DNA from: Deltaproteobacteria bacterium
Lineage (GTDB): Bacteria; Myxococcota; JADLHZ01
Assembly: GCA_020848545.1 (NCBI GenBank)
Contig: JADLHZ010000112.1
Coordinates: forward strand, 1 to 64,000
Direction of reading: 5' to 3'
Length of the DNA stretch: 64,000 nt
Shown: positions 8,521 through 17,565 of the stretch, one piece after another
Layout of the letters: the number at the start of each line of letters is the position of its first letter
Position numbering within the stretch: the stretch's first letter is position 1
Made by a program: the position numbers and the translations under genes
The notes under the pieces: generated by a model
What the model was told of the DNA's origin: nothing
Database searches by the model: none
Seen by the model: the letters and a program-made list of their open reading frames with translations, nothing else

Positions 8521-8546
8521 TCCCGCGCGCTAGCTCATGCGCTAGC

Positions 8547-9371
8547 TCAGGTTGCGCCGAGGCCGAGCGCTTTTCGCATCGCGGCGAGCGGCGCGGTCTT
8601 TCCCGTCCACAGCTCGAACGCGACCGCAGCCTGATGCAACAACATCAGCGATCCGTCGAACGCCCGCAGCCCCGCCGTCTCGGCGCGCGCGACCAGAGGG
8701 GTTCGGCCGTACGTCAGATCGTAAATGACGGCGCGCATGCGATCGAAGGGCAAGGTGAGCGCTTCGTTCTTCACCTGCGCGCTCGTGGCGTTCACGACGA
8801 TCGCCGCGTCCGCGCACAAGCGTACGACGTCGCTCCACGGATGGGTCGCCACCGCCACACCCGCACGCGTGGCAAAGACGTTGAACGCCCGGCGCCGCTG
8901 CGACGATCGATTCACGACCGCCATCTCGCCGACGCCGAACGCCTGAAGCGCCACCGCCGCCGCCCGCGCTGCACCCCCCGCGCCGAGGATCACCGCTGGC
9001 CCACGCACGCGCTTGCCGAGTTGCTCACGCAGCGCGCGCTCGAGCCCCGGCGCATCCGTGTTGTGGCCGGTCGACCCGCGCGGATCGAATGTAACACAAT
9101 TAACACATTGCATCACCCGCGCGCGATCGCTCAGCGCATCGACGCAGGACACGGCGCGCTCTTTATGCGGCACCGTCACGTTCGCGCCCAAGGCACCGAC
9201 CGCAGCCAAGGTCGCCACGGCCTCAGAGAGCGCCGCCTCACCCACGCGCCACGCGAGGTACACCGCGTCGATCTTGCGCGCGTCGAACGCAGCGTTCAGC
9301 ATCGCCGGCGACCGTGAGTGCGCCACCGGATCGCCGAGCAGGACCGCGAGCCGTGTCGCAGCAGAGATCAC
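8547..9371 (-). CDS. aroE: Shikimate dehydrogenase
   Basis: 274 residues, standard length. The N-terminal substrate motif GDPVAHSRSPAMLNAAF, the catalytic Lys in NVTVPHKERAV, the Asp in GHNTDAPGL and the nucleotide motif ILGAGGAARAA with NRSSQRRR are all present. The enzyme reduces 3-dehydroshikimate to shikimate with NADPH in aromatic amino-acid biosynthesis. Its ATG overlaps the ribF stop by four bases (ATGA), placing it last in a minus-strand a2M-ribF-aroE operon. An 11-bp direct duplication at 8527-8549 spans the stop codon. Confidence 0.95.
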   Translation of the reverse strand: MISAATRLAVLLGDPVAHSRSPAMLNAAFDARKIDAVYLAWRVGEAALSEAVATLAAVGALGANVTVPHKERAVSCVDALSDRARVMQCVNCVTFDPRGSTGHNTDAPGLERALREQLGKRVRGPAVILGAGGAARAAAVALQAFGVGEMAVVNRSSQRRRAFNVFATRAGVAVATHPWSDVVRLCADAAIVVNATSAQVKNEALTLPFDRMRAVIYDLTYGRTPLVARAETAGLRAFDGSLMLLHQAAVAFELWTGKTAPLAAMRKALGLGAT

Positions 9372-10312
9372 GCCCGTAGCCGCTCGCGCGCGACGCCGGC
9401 GTCCAACGCGATCTGCGCCTTCAACGCGTCGAAGCCCGAAAATTTCCGCTCCTCGCGGATGTGGCTGACGAACGCGACGCGCACTTCACGGTCGTAGAGA
9501 TCCCCTTCGAAGTCGAACAAGTGCGCCTCGATGGTGGGCGTGGCGCTCGAGCCTTCAACCGTCGGCCGCACGCCCACGTTGGTCACCGCACCGTAGATCT
9601 CAGCGCCCACGGAGACGCGGCACGCATACACGCCGTAGCGCGGCACGAGCTCGTAGTCGGTGCGGACGTTCGCGGTCGGAAAGCCGATCGTCCGCCCGCG
9701 CTTTTGTCCGTGCACCACGGTGCCGACGAGGGAGTAGTCACGGCCCAAGAGCAAGCGCGCGCCATCGACTTGGCCGCTGAGCAAGAACTCGCGGATCTTC
9801 GTCGACGACGCGACGACGCCGTCGAAGGTCTGCTGCGACACGATGTCCAAGATGAAGCCAAAGCTCTGCGCCGCCTGCGCGAGCGACGCCGTGTTGCCGG
9901 CGCCGCCTTTTCCGTAGCTGAAGTCGTAGCCCACGATGAGCTGCTTCATCGCCAGCGCCGAGACGAGCACCTTCGCCACGAAGTCATCCGGCGAAAGCCC
10001 GGCGAACTCGCGCGTGAACGGCTCGACGACCACCGCATCGACACCGAACGCGCCGGCGCGCACTTCCCCGATGAGGCGCACCTTCTCCACGTCCGGCGTG
10101 ATGCGAAGCGGCGACAGCGACGGATTCAAGATGCGCACCGGGTGTGGTTCAAAGGTGTAGACGATCGTCTTTCGCCCGAGCGCCCGCGCGCGATCGATCG
10201 CGTGACCGAGCAGCGCCCGATGCCCGAGGTGCACGCCGTCGAAGTTGCCGATCGTCACCGCGGCGTCGCCGTAGCCCTTCGGCACCGCCGCGTGGCCTTT
10301 GAAAACATCCAT
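9368..10312 (-). CDS. ribF: Bifunctional riboflavin kinase/FAD synthetase
   Basis: 314 residues. The adenylyltransferase domain shows TIGNFDGVHLGH, with FEPHP and the SSTKIREFLLSG stretch; the C-terminal riboflavin kinase domain shows GRTIGFPTANV and YGVYACRV. It converts riboflavin to FMN and then FAD. The start MDVFKG at 10312 is chosen because it lies 8 bases after the upstream stop, and any longer reading would overlap the alpha-2-macroglobulin gene. FAD supply is relevant to many genes here but the linkage to a2M is not functionally obvious. Confidence 0.95.
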   Translation of the reverse strand: MDVFKGHAAVPKGYGDAAVTIGNFDGVHLGHRALLGHAIDRARALGRKTIVYTFEPHPVRILNPSLSPLRITPDVEKVRLIGEVRAGAFGVDAVVVEPFTREFAGLSPDDFVAKVLVSALAMKQLIVGYDFSYGKGGAGNTASLAQAAQSFGFILDIVSQQTFDGVVASSTKIREFLLSGQVDGARLLLGRDYSLVGTVVHGQKRGRTIGFPTANVRTDYELVPRYGVYACRVSVGAEIYGAVTNVGVRPTVEGSSATPTIEAHLFDFEGDLYDREVRVAFVSHIREERKFSGFDALKAQIALDAGVARERLRA

Positions 10313-10320
10313 GCGGCCGC

Positions 10321-13300
10321 TTACTTCTCCGACGCCTTCACGTTCAAGACGTGACCGGCAGAGTACGCCACGAACTCCGGCGCATACATCGACTGCACCA
10401 CCGCCGGGCCCACGCGGAAGGTGCCGCCCATCGCCACGCGGATGCGGTACTTGAAGGTGTATTCGCCGACCGGGAGCTTCTCGAAGAAGAAGTTCGTGCC
10501 GCTGTCGCGATACTCTTCGTACCAAGAGATGCCGAGGTCCCATTTGTAGCGGCTCACGGCCTTCTCCGGTTCGAAGCCGGCGCCGCGCGGATCGCGCAGG
10601 TGCACGTACTCGGCTTCATGCTTGCTTCGTAGAGACAACTGCACCTCGAGCTCGTCGCCCGGCTCCAAGACGGCGCCGTCGGCCAGCGGCTTCAGCACCA
10701 TCTGCTTTCCGTCGTTCTCGCGCTTGAAGTACGTGCGGCTCACCTTGAAGAAGTCGCCGCGATCTTCCTTCGGCAAACGCTCGGTCGAGAAGTGCCACGT
10801 CGCCGACGCGAACATGAAGCCCTTCGTCTCCTTCTCCACGTTGATCGTCGCGCGCGCGGGCGTCACCTCCTCCGGCTTCAGCACGATCTGCGTCTTGCCC
10901 ACGTACTTCGTCGGCTCGAACACGAAATTCTGCACGAGGTCGCCGATCGACACCTTCGCTTCTTCACGCACGCCGAGCGACTTATCGGCCTTCATGTAGT
11001 GCGCGAGCGAGTAGATGACCTCCGCCGTCGCGCGCGTCGACTTCCAGTGGTTCAGCTTCTTGTTCAACAAGATCCACAAGACCAGGCCGTCGCGTTTGTC
11101 GTGCTCGGGCATCAGCTCGGTCAACGTGCGCAGCGCCAACGCGTGCGTCTCGATCGTGTCGTTGTACCAGAGCCACGAGCGATCCTCGGCGGCCCAGAAC
11201 GTGCCTTCGTCCTGCTTGGTCTTCGCCGAGTCCATCACGCTCTCGAACACGAGGCGCCCGTCCTTTTCGCGGCCCATGCGCTTCAGCGTGAGCGCGAGGT
11301 ACGCCTTCAACATCGGCGCGTGCTGCTTCCAGTGCTTGAACGAGAAGTCCAACATCTCCTTGCGCTCTTTGTCGTCGAACGCTTCTTGGCCCCACGTCTT
11401 GTCGGGGTACGCCGTCAAAACGTAGTTCACGAAGGTGACGAACTCCCAACAGCCGTCGTGCACGCGCATGCAGGTGAAGACATCGTTCTTGATGTGCGAC
11501 GCGACGTACTGCCACGCGCGCTGCACCATGTCCTTCGGCACGTCGACCTGAAACTCTACCGCCTTGGCGAAGCCATATAACAGATAGAGCGTGATGTACG
11601 GCGACGGCGGCCCGCCCGGGAACCACGGGAACGCGCCGTTCGAGGTCTGCATTTTCTTCAGCTTCGCCAGCGCCGTCTCGCGGTTCCGCTGCGCGACCGC
11701 CGGATCCAACACGTTGATCAGCGCCGCCGACGGAATGTCTTCGCCGCCCTTCGCTTCTTCGACCCACGGCGATTCTTCCAAGGTCATCCGGCGGTTCGGA
11801 TCCGGAGCGTCGAAGGTCTCGAGCCGGCTCTGCCGCTTCGAAAAATCCTTCGCCATCTCGGCGACCGACGGAAACTGCTTGTACAAGCTCGACAGAATGC
11901 CCGCAGACACGAAGCGGTTCAGCGTCTGCTCCGCGCACTCGTAGGGATACTCGAGTAAGTACGGCAGCGCCTTCAGCACGGTATAGAAGAGCTGCGCGTC
12001 GATGGTGACGACGAGCTTCTCGTTCACCAGCGACGGGTCGTCGTTCTTCAAGAGATCATCGAAGACCATCGTGCGCTTCTGCTTGTCGCGCAGCGTGACG
12101 AAGCGTGACTGCGCGAGGTGCATGCGGCTCGGCAGCACCGGCAATGGCCGCAGCTCGCCGTCGGACCACTCGCCAGCGCGCGCGATCACCCGAAACGCGA
12201 CGACGCCGATCCGCTTCGGCGCCGTGAACGAGAACGCCACGTTGTTGCCGCCGCCGGCTTTGATCTTGAACGGCTGCTTCAGGGTCTTCAGCTGAAACTC
12301 GTCGGCCAACGACTTCTGGGTCTCGGGGTCGAAGATCTCGAAGCTCACCTCGCCGGAGAGCTCCTTCTCGCCGGCGTTGTTGACGACGACCTTGAGATCC
12401 GCCTTGTCTCCCTCGCGGAGGAAGCGCGGCATGTACGGCCGCACCATGAGCTCCTTCACCGCGCGCGCATCTTTGCGAAGCGAGCCGCTGCGAAAGTCCT
12501 TGGTCACGGCGTGCACCCACACGTTGTAGGCGGTCACGCTGTCCGGCACCGTGAACTCAATCGCCGCCGTTCCATCGTCGCCGCTCACGAGCTGCGGCAA
12601 GAAGAACGCGGTCTCGGCGAAGTTGCTGCGCACCTCGGGACCCTTGGCGGGCGCATCGGGCGTCGTCGCACCGGGAGCCTTCGGCTGCGCCAACGTGGCT
12701 TCGGCGCGCATGTCGCTCGACGCCATCCGCCGCGAGGGCGACGGCGCGTCTTTCCTCGCCATCACGCCGTCGTCGGCTTCGCGCTCTTCCATTGGCGCGG
12801 CCGCCGGCGATGGCATCGAGGGTCCGCCGTGGCCGTTCTTATAGTGGCGCCCGCCGCCGCCGTAGCGATTGCCGAGCCCGCCGATCCCGTAAGAGTGATA
12901 GAAGCGCAGCGACTCGCCGTAGAAGCTCGGGTACCCAGGCACGCCCCAGCCGTGGCCCAGGCTCGCCGCTTCGTGGAGCGCTTGCAGGTTGATCCGCGGC
13001 AACGCTGCGCCCCAGTACGTCGCATAGAGCGCGTGCGGCGACGGCGCATAGTGCGGCGCGAAGACGTCGAGGCTGCGATCGTACATGTACGCCAAGATCT
13101 CGGCGGTCTTCGCCTCGGCCTTCTGCGAGGTCTTCGCCTTCACCGCGATGCGCCACGTCTCCTTCGTGCCGGGTCGCAGCGTGTCTCTGAAGGTCTGAAA
13201 CGACAGCTCGAGCTCTTTGTCGTCCCACGGCACCATGACGCCGCCTTGAAACGCCATCGATTGGTGATCGCGCACGGCGTACATCGAGACGCCGAAGCCG

Positions 13301-16300
13301 CCGCGGTCGCTCTCGCTCACGGGAATCTCGATGAGCGTCGCTTCGTCCGAGTCGAGCAGGCGCCGCTCCAAGCGCTGCTCGCCGCGGTAGCGCTCGTAGA
13401 TCATCGTTTGATCGCGCAAGCCCGAGTGCACGAGCACGTACGCCTTGCCGCCGACCTTCACGTTGCCGTCGTAGACCATGAGCAAGCCCGGCAGATTCAG
13501 CGGCGTGCGCTTGCCGGCGACGATGAAGTTGCGAAAGGTCTCGTAGCTCGCGCCGAAGTCGTCTTTGGTCGTGTAGCGCACGCGATACGCGCCCGGCGGC
13601 AAGCGGCCGAAGCTCGCTTCGGCGCGGCCGTTCGTGTCGTGCTTCAAGGCGCCGCTCTTCAGCTCTTGGCCGTCGTCCCAGCTCGTCAGCACTTGCTCTG
13701 GCGCATAGTTCGGCTGATGCCGCGGGCGCAGGGCGTCGCCCGGCGTCACGTAGCCTGCGCCCTTCTTGCTCGCCATCGGCAGATCGGCCGGCAGCGCCGT
13801 CTCGCTCGGCTGCTTCAACGCGAACAACTTGAAGCTCGCGTCGCCGGCCTTCGGCGCGCCGTCGAGGTTCGTGCGGTTGAAGGTGATCGCCGCGTCGTCC
13901 TCTGCGAGCACGAAGTTGTGCGGCAGCGTCAGCGACGCTTCGACCGTCACGAACCCGAGCCGAAACGATCGATCCGCCGAGCGCGTCTCGCCGCCTTCGT
14001 CGGTGAGATCGGCGTGAACGGCGTAGTAGTAGGTGATCGCCTTGTCCTGGCGCTCATCGGCCGCCGGCGTGAACTCGATCTTGAACTGGCCCTTGTCGTC
14101 GAGCTTCGCCGTGCCGGCCGCCACTTGCTGCGCGCTCGTGTTCGGCGTCGACCAGTACCAATACCACCACCACCACGGGTACTGCGCTTGCCGCGTGATG
14201 CGCCACTTGATCGCGCCGTTCGTCACCGGCAGCCCGAAGTAGTACTTCGCTTCACCGGTGAACGCCGCCGCCTTGTTCAAGCGCAGCGCGCCCTCGGCCT
14301 GTTTGAAGCTCACCTCGAAGGTCGGCCGCTTGTACTCTTCGACGCGCACGTTGGCGTGGCCGTTGTTGGAGGTGCGGATGCTCCACCCGCCGAGCAGGCG
14401 CCCCGTAGGAATCTTGAAGGTGCCCGAGGCCGAGCCGAACTCGTTCGTCGTCACCTCCTTCGTGTCGACGAGCTGGTTGTTGCCGTCGTAGAGCCACACG
14501 TTCATCCACTGCTTCGGCGTCACGTTGAACTTCGTGCGCTCGGCGTTGCCGTCGTAGGCGAGCACCTTGAAGTGCAAGGTTTGCTCCGGCCGATACACGC
14601 TGCGATCGGTGAAGATGAGCGACGCCGCCACCGCCGCGGGCTTGCCGTACGCGTAGAGGTACATCGACGTCTGATCGAGCGAGACGTCGTCGTCCTTCTT
14701 CGCGAGCAAGAAGTACGACTGGCCCTGCTTCGGCTTGAACACCGCCATGCCGTCGCCGGAGGTCTTCGACGACTCGACCTCGTGGTGCTTGCGTTTGTAG
14801 TCGTAGGTGTAGAGGCCCACGCGCGCCGACGGCACCGCCTTGCCGCTCGGCCCGTCGAGCACCGTCACCTCGATCCGCTCGCCGCGGAACGTGCGCTCGG
14901 TGATCACGAGATCCGAGACGATGAAGATCAGCGCGCCGATGCGGTTCTCGTCGTAGGCGTAGTTCGCGCGCGCGCTCGCGGTGATGATGTACGCGCCCTT
15001 CTTCTTCAGCGGCGGCGTCACGTAGGTCGTGTGCATCTTGTAGTCGGGCGTCTTCGGCAGCGGTGCTTCCCAGGCCAGCGACGGCTTCTTTTGCACGAGC
15101 TTCTCGATGTCGCGGTAGTCCGGCAGCAGGTTGTAGTCCTGCGCGCTCTCGATGCGATCGATGAGATCGAATTCGTACGCGCGAAAGTACAGCGTGCCCA
15201 AGTTCTTGTGGCTCACGTGCACGGAGCGCTTGCCGAGCGCGTCGTTGTTGAGCGCCTGCAGCTGAAACGCCGGCTGCTCGATCGACTTGGCGATGCTCGT
15301 GCACTTCTGGCCGCCGCTCGTATTCGGATACGCCGCCGCACCCTCTTCGGCGATGGCGTGCGCCTGCACGAGGTCGCTCTCGTGATCGCGCACGAATTCG
15401 GCGTAGAGCGCCTGGCCCTCGGCCCACCACGGCAGCGCGCGAGCGGCCTTCAAGGTCTCGACGAGCGCGTCCTTGATGCGCTTGCGATCGCTCTCTTCGG
15501 TGAACGCCGCGGCGAGACGGCGATAGCGTTCGAGCCGCGCTTCGAGCGCCGCTTCTTTGCGCCCCGCCGCGGTGTGCCACGCTTCCAAGTCGTCCAAGAT
15601 CGCGCTGATCTTCACCATCGGGTGCGCGCTCGGATCGTCCAACTTGCCGACCTTGAGCTTTCCACCTTTGATCAAGGCCGCGAGGTCGAGCTGGAAGAGA
15701 TCGTTCGTCTCCTCCGGCCGCCAACGCGCCGTGTTCTGCAGGAGCCCGATCGTCAAGTAGCCGACGGTGTCGCGCAGCGTGCCGCGGATGTTCGCTGGAT
15801 ACGACCCAAGGTTGACGTACTCTTCGAGCAGCGCCGGCGGCTCGGTGCCGAGCGCGTCACGCTGCGCCCACACTTCGTCGTACGCCCTCAGCGCCTCGGC
15901 GAAGATTTGATCCTTCGTCCACGCTTTCAGATCGACGACCTTGGTGGTCGCCACCTTCTCGCGCCGGTTGATCTCCCACGAGTAGCTGTCGAGATACGCG
16001 AGCAGGTTGAAGCCGTAGTAGAGGTCGAGCACGACGCGCCCGAGCGGCAGCTCCGGCCACGGCGTCTCGCGCAGGAAGCGCACGCTCGTCTCGTAGCCGT
16101 GCAGGCCGAGGCGGAGCTGCACCTCTTTGATCAGCGCGCGGGTGTACTCGACGTCGTCCTTCTTCTTCAGCGCCAGCTCGCGGATGCGCGTGACCTCGGC
16201 GCTCGCCGCCTCGAGCTTCTGCTCGTTGACCAGCTGATCGACCTTCTTCCACAGCTCGGTGTCTTGGTTGCGAAAGCCCTCGGTCTTCATCTTGGCTCCT

Positions 16301-16395
16301 GGCGCGCGCTCGGCCGCGTCGACGGTTTGCGGCGTCGGCTTGCACAGCATGAGGCACACAGCGACGGCGATGACGGCAGCGCGTTCGATCGACAT
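10321..16395 (-). CDS. Bacterial alpha-2-macroglobulin with thioester motif
   Basis: 2024 residues from ATG at 16395 (MSIERAAVIAVAVCLMLC). The N-terminus is a signal sequence; a Cys at residue 18 within LMLC is a non-canonical lipobox, so lipid anchoring is uncertain. Internal features fit MG repeats (phrases such as DRSVYRPEQTLHFKVLAYD, the macroglobulin hallmark), a variable linker around residues 1180-1250 rich in Gly, Tyr and His, and a thioester domain with ECAEQ (Cys about residue 1487), where the Cys-Gln thioester forms. Such proteins trap foreign proteases in the periplasm or at the surface. Its usual partner pbpC is not nearby; instead ribF follows after 8 bases. It is much longer than E. 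coli YfhM (about 1650 residues). Confidence 0.88.
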   Translation of the reverse strand: MSIERAAVIAVAVCLMLCKPTPQTVDAAERAPGAKMKTEGFRNQDTELWKKVDQLVNEQKLEAASAEVTRIRELALKKKDDVEYTRALIKEVQLRLGLHGYETSVRFLRETPWPELPLGRVVLDLYYGFNLLAYLDSYSWEINRREKVATTKVVDLKAWTKDQIFAEALRAYDEVWAQRDALGTEPPALLEEYVNLGSYPANIRGTLRDTVGYLTIGLLQNTARWRPEETNDLFQLDLAALIKGGKLKVGKLDDPSAHPMVKISAILDDLEAWHTAAGRKEAALEARLERYRRLAAAFTEESDRKRIKDALVETLKAARALPWWAEGQALYAEFVRDHESDLVQAHAIAEEGAAAYPNTSGGQKCTSIAKSIEQPAFQLQALNNDALGKRSVHVSHKNLGTLYFRAYEFDLIDRIESAQDYNLLPDYRDIEKLVQKKPSLAWEAPLPKTPDYKMHTTYVTPPLKKKGAYIITASARANYAYDENRIGALIFIVSDLVITERTFRGERIEVTVLDGPSGKAVPSARVGLYTYDYKRKHHEVESSKTSGDGMAVFKPKQGQSYFLLAKKDDDVSLDQTSMYLYAYGKPAAVAASLIFTDRSVYRPEQTLHFKVLAYDGNAERTKFNVTPKQWMNVWLYDGNNQLVDTKEVTTNEFGSASGTFKIPTGRLLGGWSIRTSNNGHANVRVEEYKRPTFEVSFKQAEGALRLNKAAAFTGEAKYYFGLPVTNGAIKWRITRQAQYPWWWWYWYWSTPNTSAQQVAAGTAKLDDKGQFKIEFTPAADERQDKAITYYYAVHADLTDEGGETRSADRSFRLGFVTVEASLTLPHNFVLAEDDAAITFNRTNLDGAPKAGDASFKLFALKQPSETALPADLPMASKKGAGYVTPGDALRPRHQPNYAPEQVLTSWDDGQELKSGALKHDTNGRAEASFGRLPPGAYRVRYTTKDDFGASYETFRNFIVAGKRTPLNLPGLLMVYDGNVKVGGKAYVLVHSGLRDQTMIYERYRGEQRLERRLLDSDEATLIEIPVSESDRGGFGVSMYAVRDHQSMAFQGGVMVPWDDKELELSFQTFRDTLRPGTKETWRIAVKAKTSQKAEAKTAEILAYMYDRSLDVFAPHYAPSPHALYATYWGAALPRINLQALHEAASLGHGWGVPGYPSFYGESLRFYHSYGIGGLGNRYGGGGRHYKNGHGGPSMPSPAAAPMEEREADDGVMARKDAPSPSRRMASSDMRAEATLAQPKAPGATTPDAPAKGPEVRSNFAETAFFLPQLVSGDDGTAAIEFTVPDSVTAYNVWVHAVTKDFRSGSLRKDARAVKELMVRPYMPRFLREGDKADLKVVVNNAGEKELSGEVSFEIFDPETQKSLADEFQLKTLKQPFKIKAGGGNNVAFSFTAPKRIGVVAFRVIARAGEWSDGELRPLPVLPSRMHLAQSRFVTLRDKQKRTMVFDDLLKNDDPSLVNEKLVVTIDAQLFYTVLKALPYLLEYPYECAEQTLNRFVSAGILSSLYKQFPSVAEMAKDFSKRQSRLETFDAPDPNRRMTLEESPWVEEAKGGEDIPSAALINVLDPAVAQRNRETALAKLKKMQTSNGAFPWFPGGPPSPYITLYLLYGFAKAVEFQVDVPKDMVQRAWQYVASHIKNDVFTCMRVHDGCWEFVTFVNYVLTAYPDKTWGQEAFDDKERKEMLDFSFKHWKQHAPMLKAYLALTLKRMGREKDGRLVFESVMDSAKTKQDEGTFWAAEDRSWLWYNDTIETHALALRTLTELMPEHDKRDGLVLWILLNKKLNHWKSTRATAEVIYSLAHYMKADKSLGVREEAKVSIGDLVQNFVFEPTKYVGKTQIVLKPEEVTPARATINVEKETKGFMFASATWHFSTERLPKEDRGDFFKVSRTYFKRENDGKQMVLKPLADGAVLEPGDELEVQLSLRSKHEAEYVHLRDPRGAGFEPEKAVSRYKWDLGISWYEEYRDSGTNFFFEKLPVGEYTFKYRIRVAMGGTFRVGPAVVQSMYAPEFVAYSAGHVLNVKASEK

Positions 16396-16481
16396 GGCAC
16401 CGATATAGCGCAAGCGGAGGGCGTGTCCCGAAATCGTGCGAGGCTTGCGCGGCGCCGGAGATCGTGGTCGCAAGGTCGCCC

Positions 16482-17558
16482 ATGCGCTTCGTCGTCTGCG
16501 TGCTGCTCCTCTCCTCTGGCGCTTGCTTGAAGCCGTCCGAGACAAAGTCGCCCGACGCGCTTCAGGCCTTGGAGTTTCAACGGCAGCTCGCCGCCGCGCT
16601 CGACGCACGCATCGCTGAATGCGCGCAGGTGCCAAAAGAGCTCGCTGCCGGCGCCGCCCAGCTGCACCCGATCGGCCGCTTGAACGTGCAGAAGGCCACC
16701 GCCGCGGGCCGGCTCGCGTTCTCCGCCGCCGACGTCGGCGCATGCCTCGACAGCGTCCGCACCATTGGCTGCGACGAGCTACCGCGCGCTTACGATCGCC
16801 TGCTCGGGCCGTGCGCGAAGGTGCTCACCGGCAAGGCCGAAGCCGGCAGCGACTGCTACTCGCGGATGGAGTGCGGCGCCGGGCTCGTCTGCACCCTCGG
16901 CGACGGGAGCTGCCCCGGAAAGTGCGCGAAGCCGAACCCGCTCGCCACGGTGTGCGAGGAGAAGCATCCGTGCGCCGACGACGCGTTCTGTGTGTGCATC
17001 GACGGCGCCTGCAAGAAAAAGGGGTGCGTCGCTGGCGGCAAAGTCGGCTCGCCGTGCGGCCACGCCGATGATCCACCGTGCGAGGCGAAGCTCTACTGCC
17101 CGCCGGTCGGTGCGCGGAGCGCCAACACCTGCCAACCGCAGATCGCGGCTGGCGGAAGCTGCCCGAGCACCGACGCGTGCAAGCCTCCGCTGCGTTGCGC
17201 GGGGCTCACCTCCTCGAAGCAGCCGGGCCAGTGCAAGCGCGCGCTCGATAACGGCGCCGCCTGTACGCCCGGAAAGCTCGAGTGCGGCGACAGCTCGGCG
17301 TGCGTCGGCGACGCGAAGAAGCCGCCGCGCTGCCTGGCGTGGGGCGCGACCGGCGCGGCGTGCGGGCCGACGCCGCTCGGCGAATACTTCGGCTGCATCA
17401 ACGGCTACTGCGAGACGATCGGGACCGCGAAGAACGGCGCGTGCCGGCCGTACAAGAAGGACGGCGAGCCCTGCGATCCGAACGCGCCTGGAGCGTGCGG
17501 GCCGGGGCAATGCGATCGGGTGGCGTTGAAGTGCGTGTACGGATGCGCGGAACGCTAG
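16482..17558 (+). CDS. Cys-rich lipoprotein (Dickkopf-like repeats)
   Basis: 358 residues starting MRFVVCVLLLSSGACLKP, a lipoprotein signal with lipobox SSGAC. Residues 20-110 form an alpha-helical head; from about 125 on the protein is a string of Cys-rich modules of the type GSDCYSRMECGAGLVC, GSPCGHADDPPCEAKLYC, GSCPSTDACKPPLRC and GAACTPGKLECGDSSAC. These match the Dickkopf-N-like cysteine repeats common in myxobacterial secreted proteins. The function is unknown, presumably extracellular. The gene is divergent from the alpha-2-macroglobulin gene with an 86-bp gap, and convergent with the next gene. Confidence 0.8.
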   Translation: MRFVVCVLLLSSGACLKPSETKSPDALQALEFQRQLAAALDARIAECAQVPKELAAGAAQLHPIGRLNVQKATAAGRLAFSAADVGACLDSVRTIGCDELPRAYDRLLGPCAKVLTGKAEAGSDCYSRMECGAGLVCTLGDGSCPGKCAKPNPLATVCEEKHPCADDAFCVCIDGACKKKGCVAGGKVGSPCGHADDPPCEAKLYCPPVGARSANTCQPQIAAGGSCPSTDACKPPLRCAGLTSSKQPGQCKRALDNGAACTPGKLECGDSSACVGDAKKPPRCLAWGATGAACGPTPLGEYFGCINGYCETIGTAKNGACRPYKKDGEPCDPNAPGACGPGQCDRVALKCVYGCAER

Positions 17559-17565
17559 CGGTGAC

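Noticed and set aside
8527-8549. 11-bp direct repeat at the aroE stop as an attachment site
   Set aside because: It is a simple tandem duplication with a 1-base gap, and there is no integrase or mobile cargo nearby.
12118-16530. A 1470-codon open frame on the plus strand opposite the alpha-2-macroglobulin gene
   Set aside because: Composition is dominated by Arg, His, Val and Leu with no motifs; it is an antisense artefact of high-GC coding DNA.
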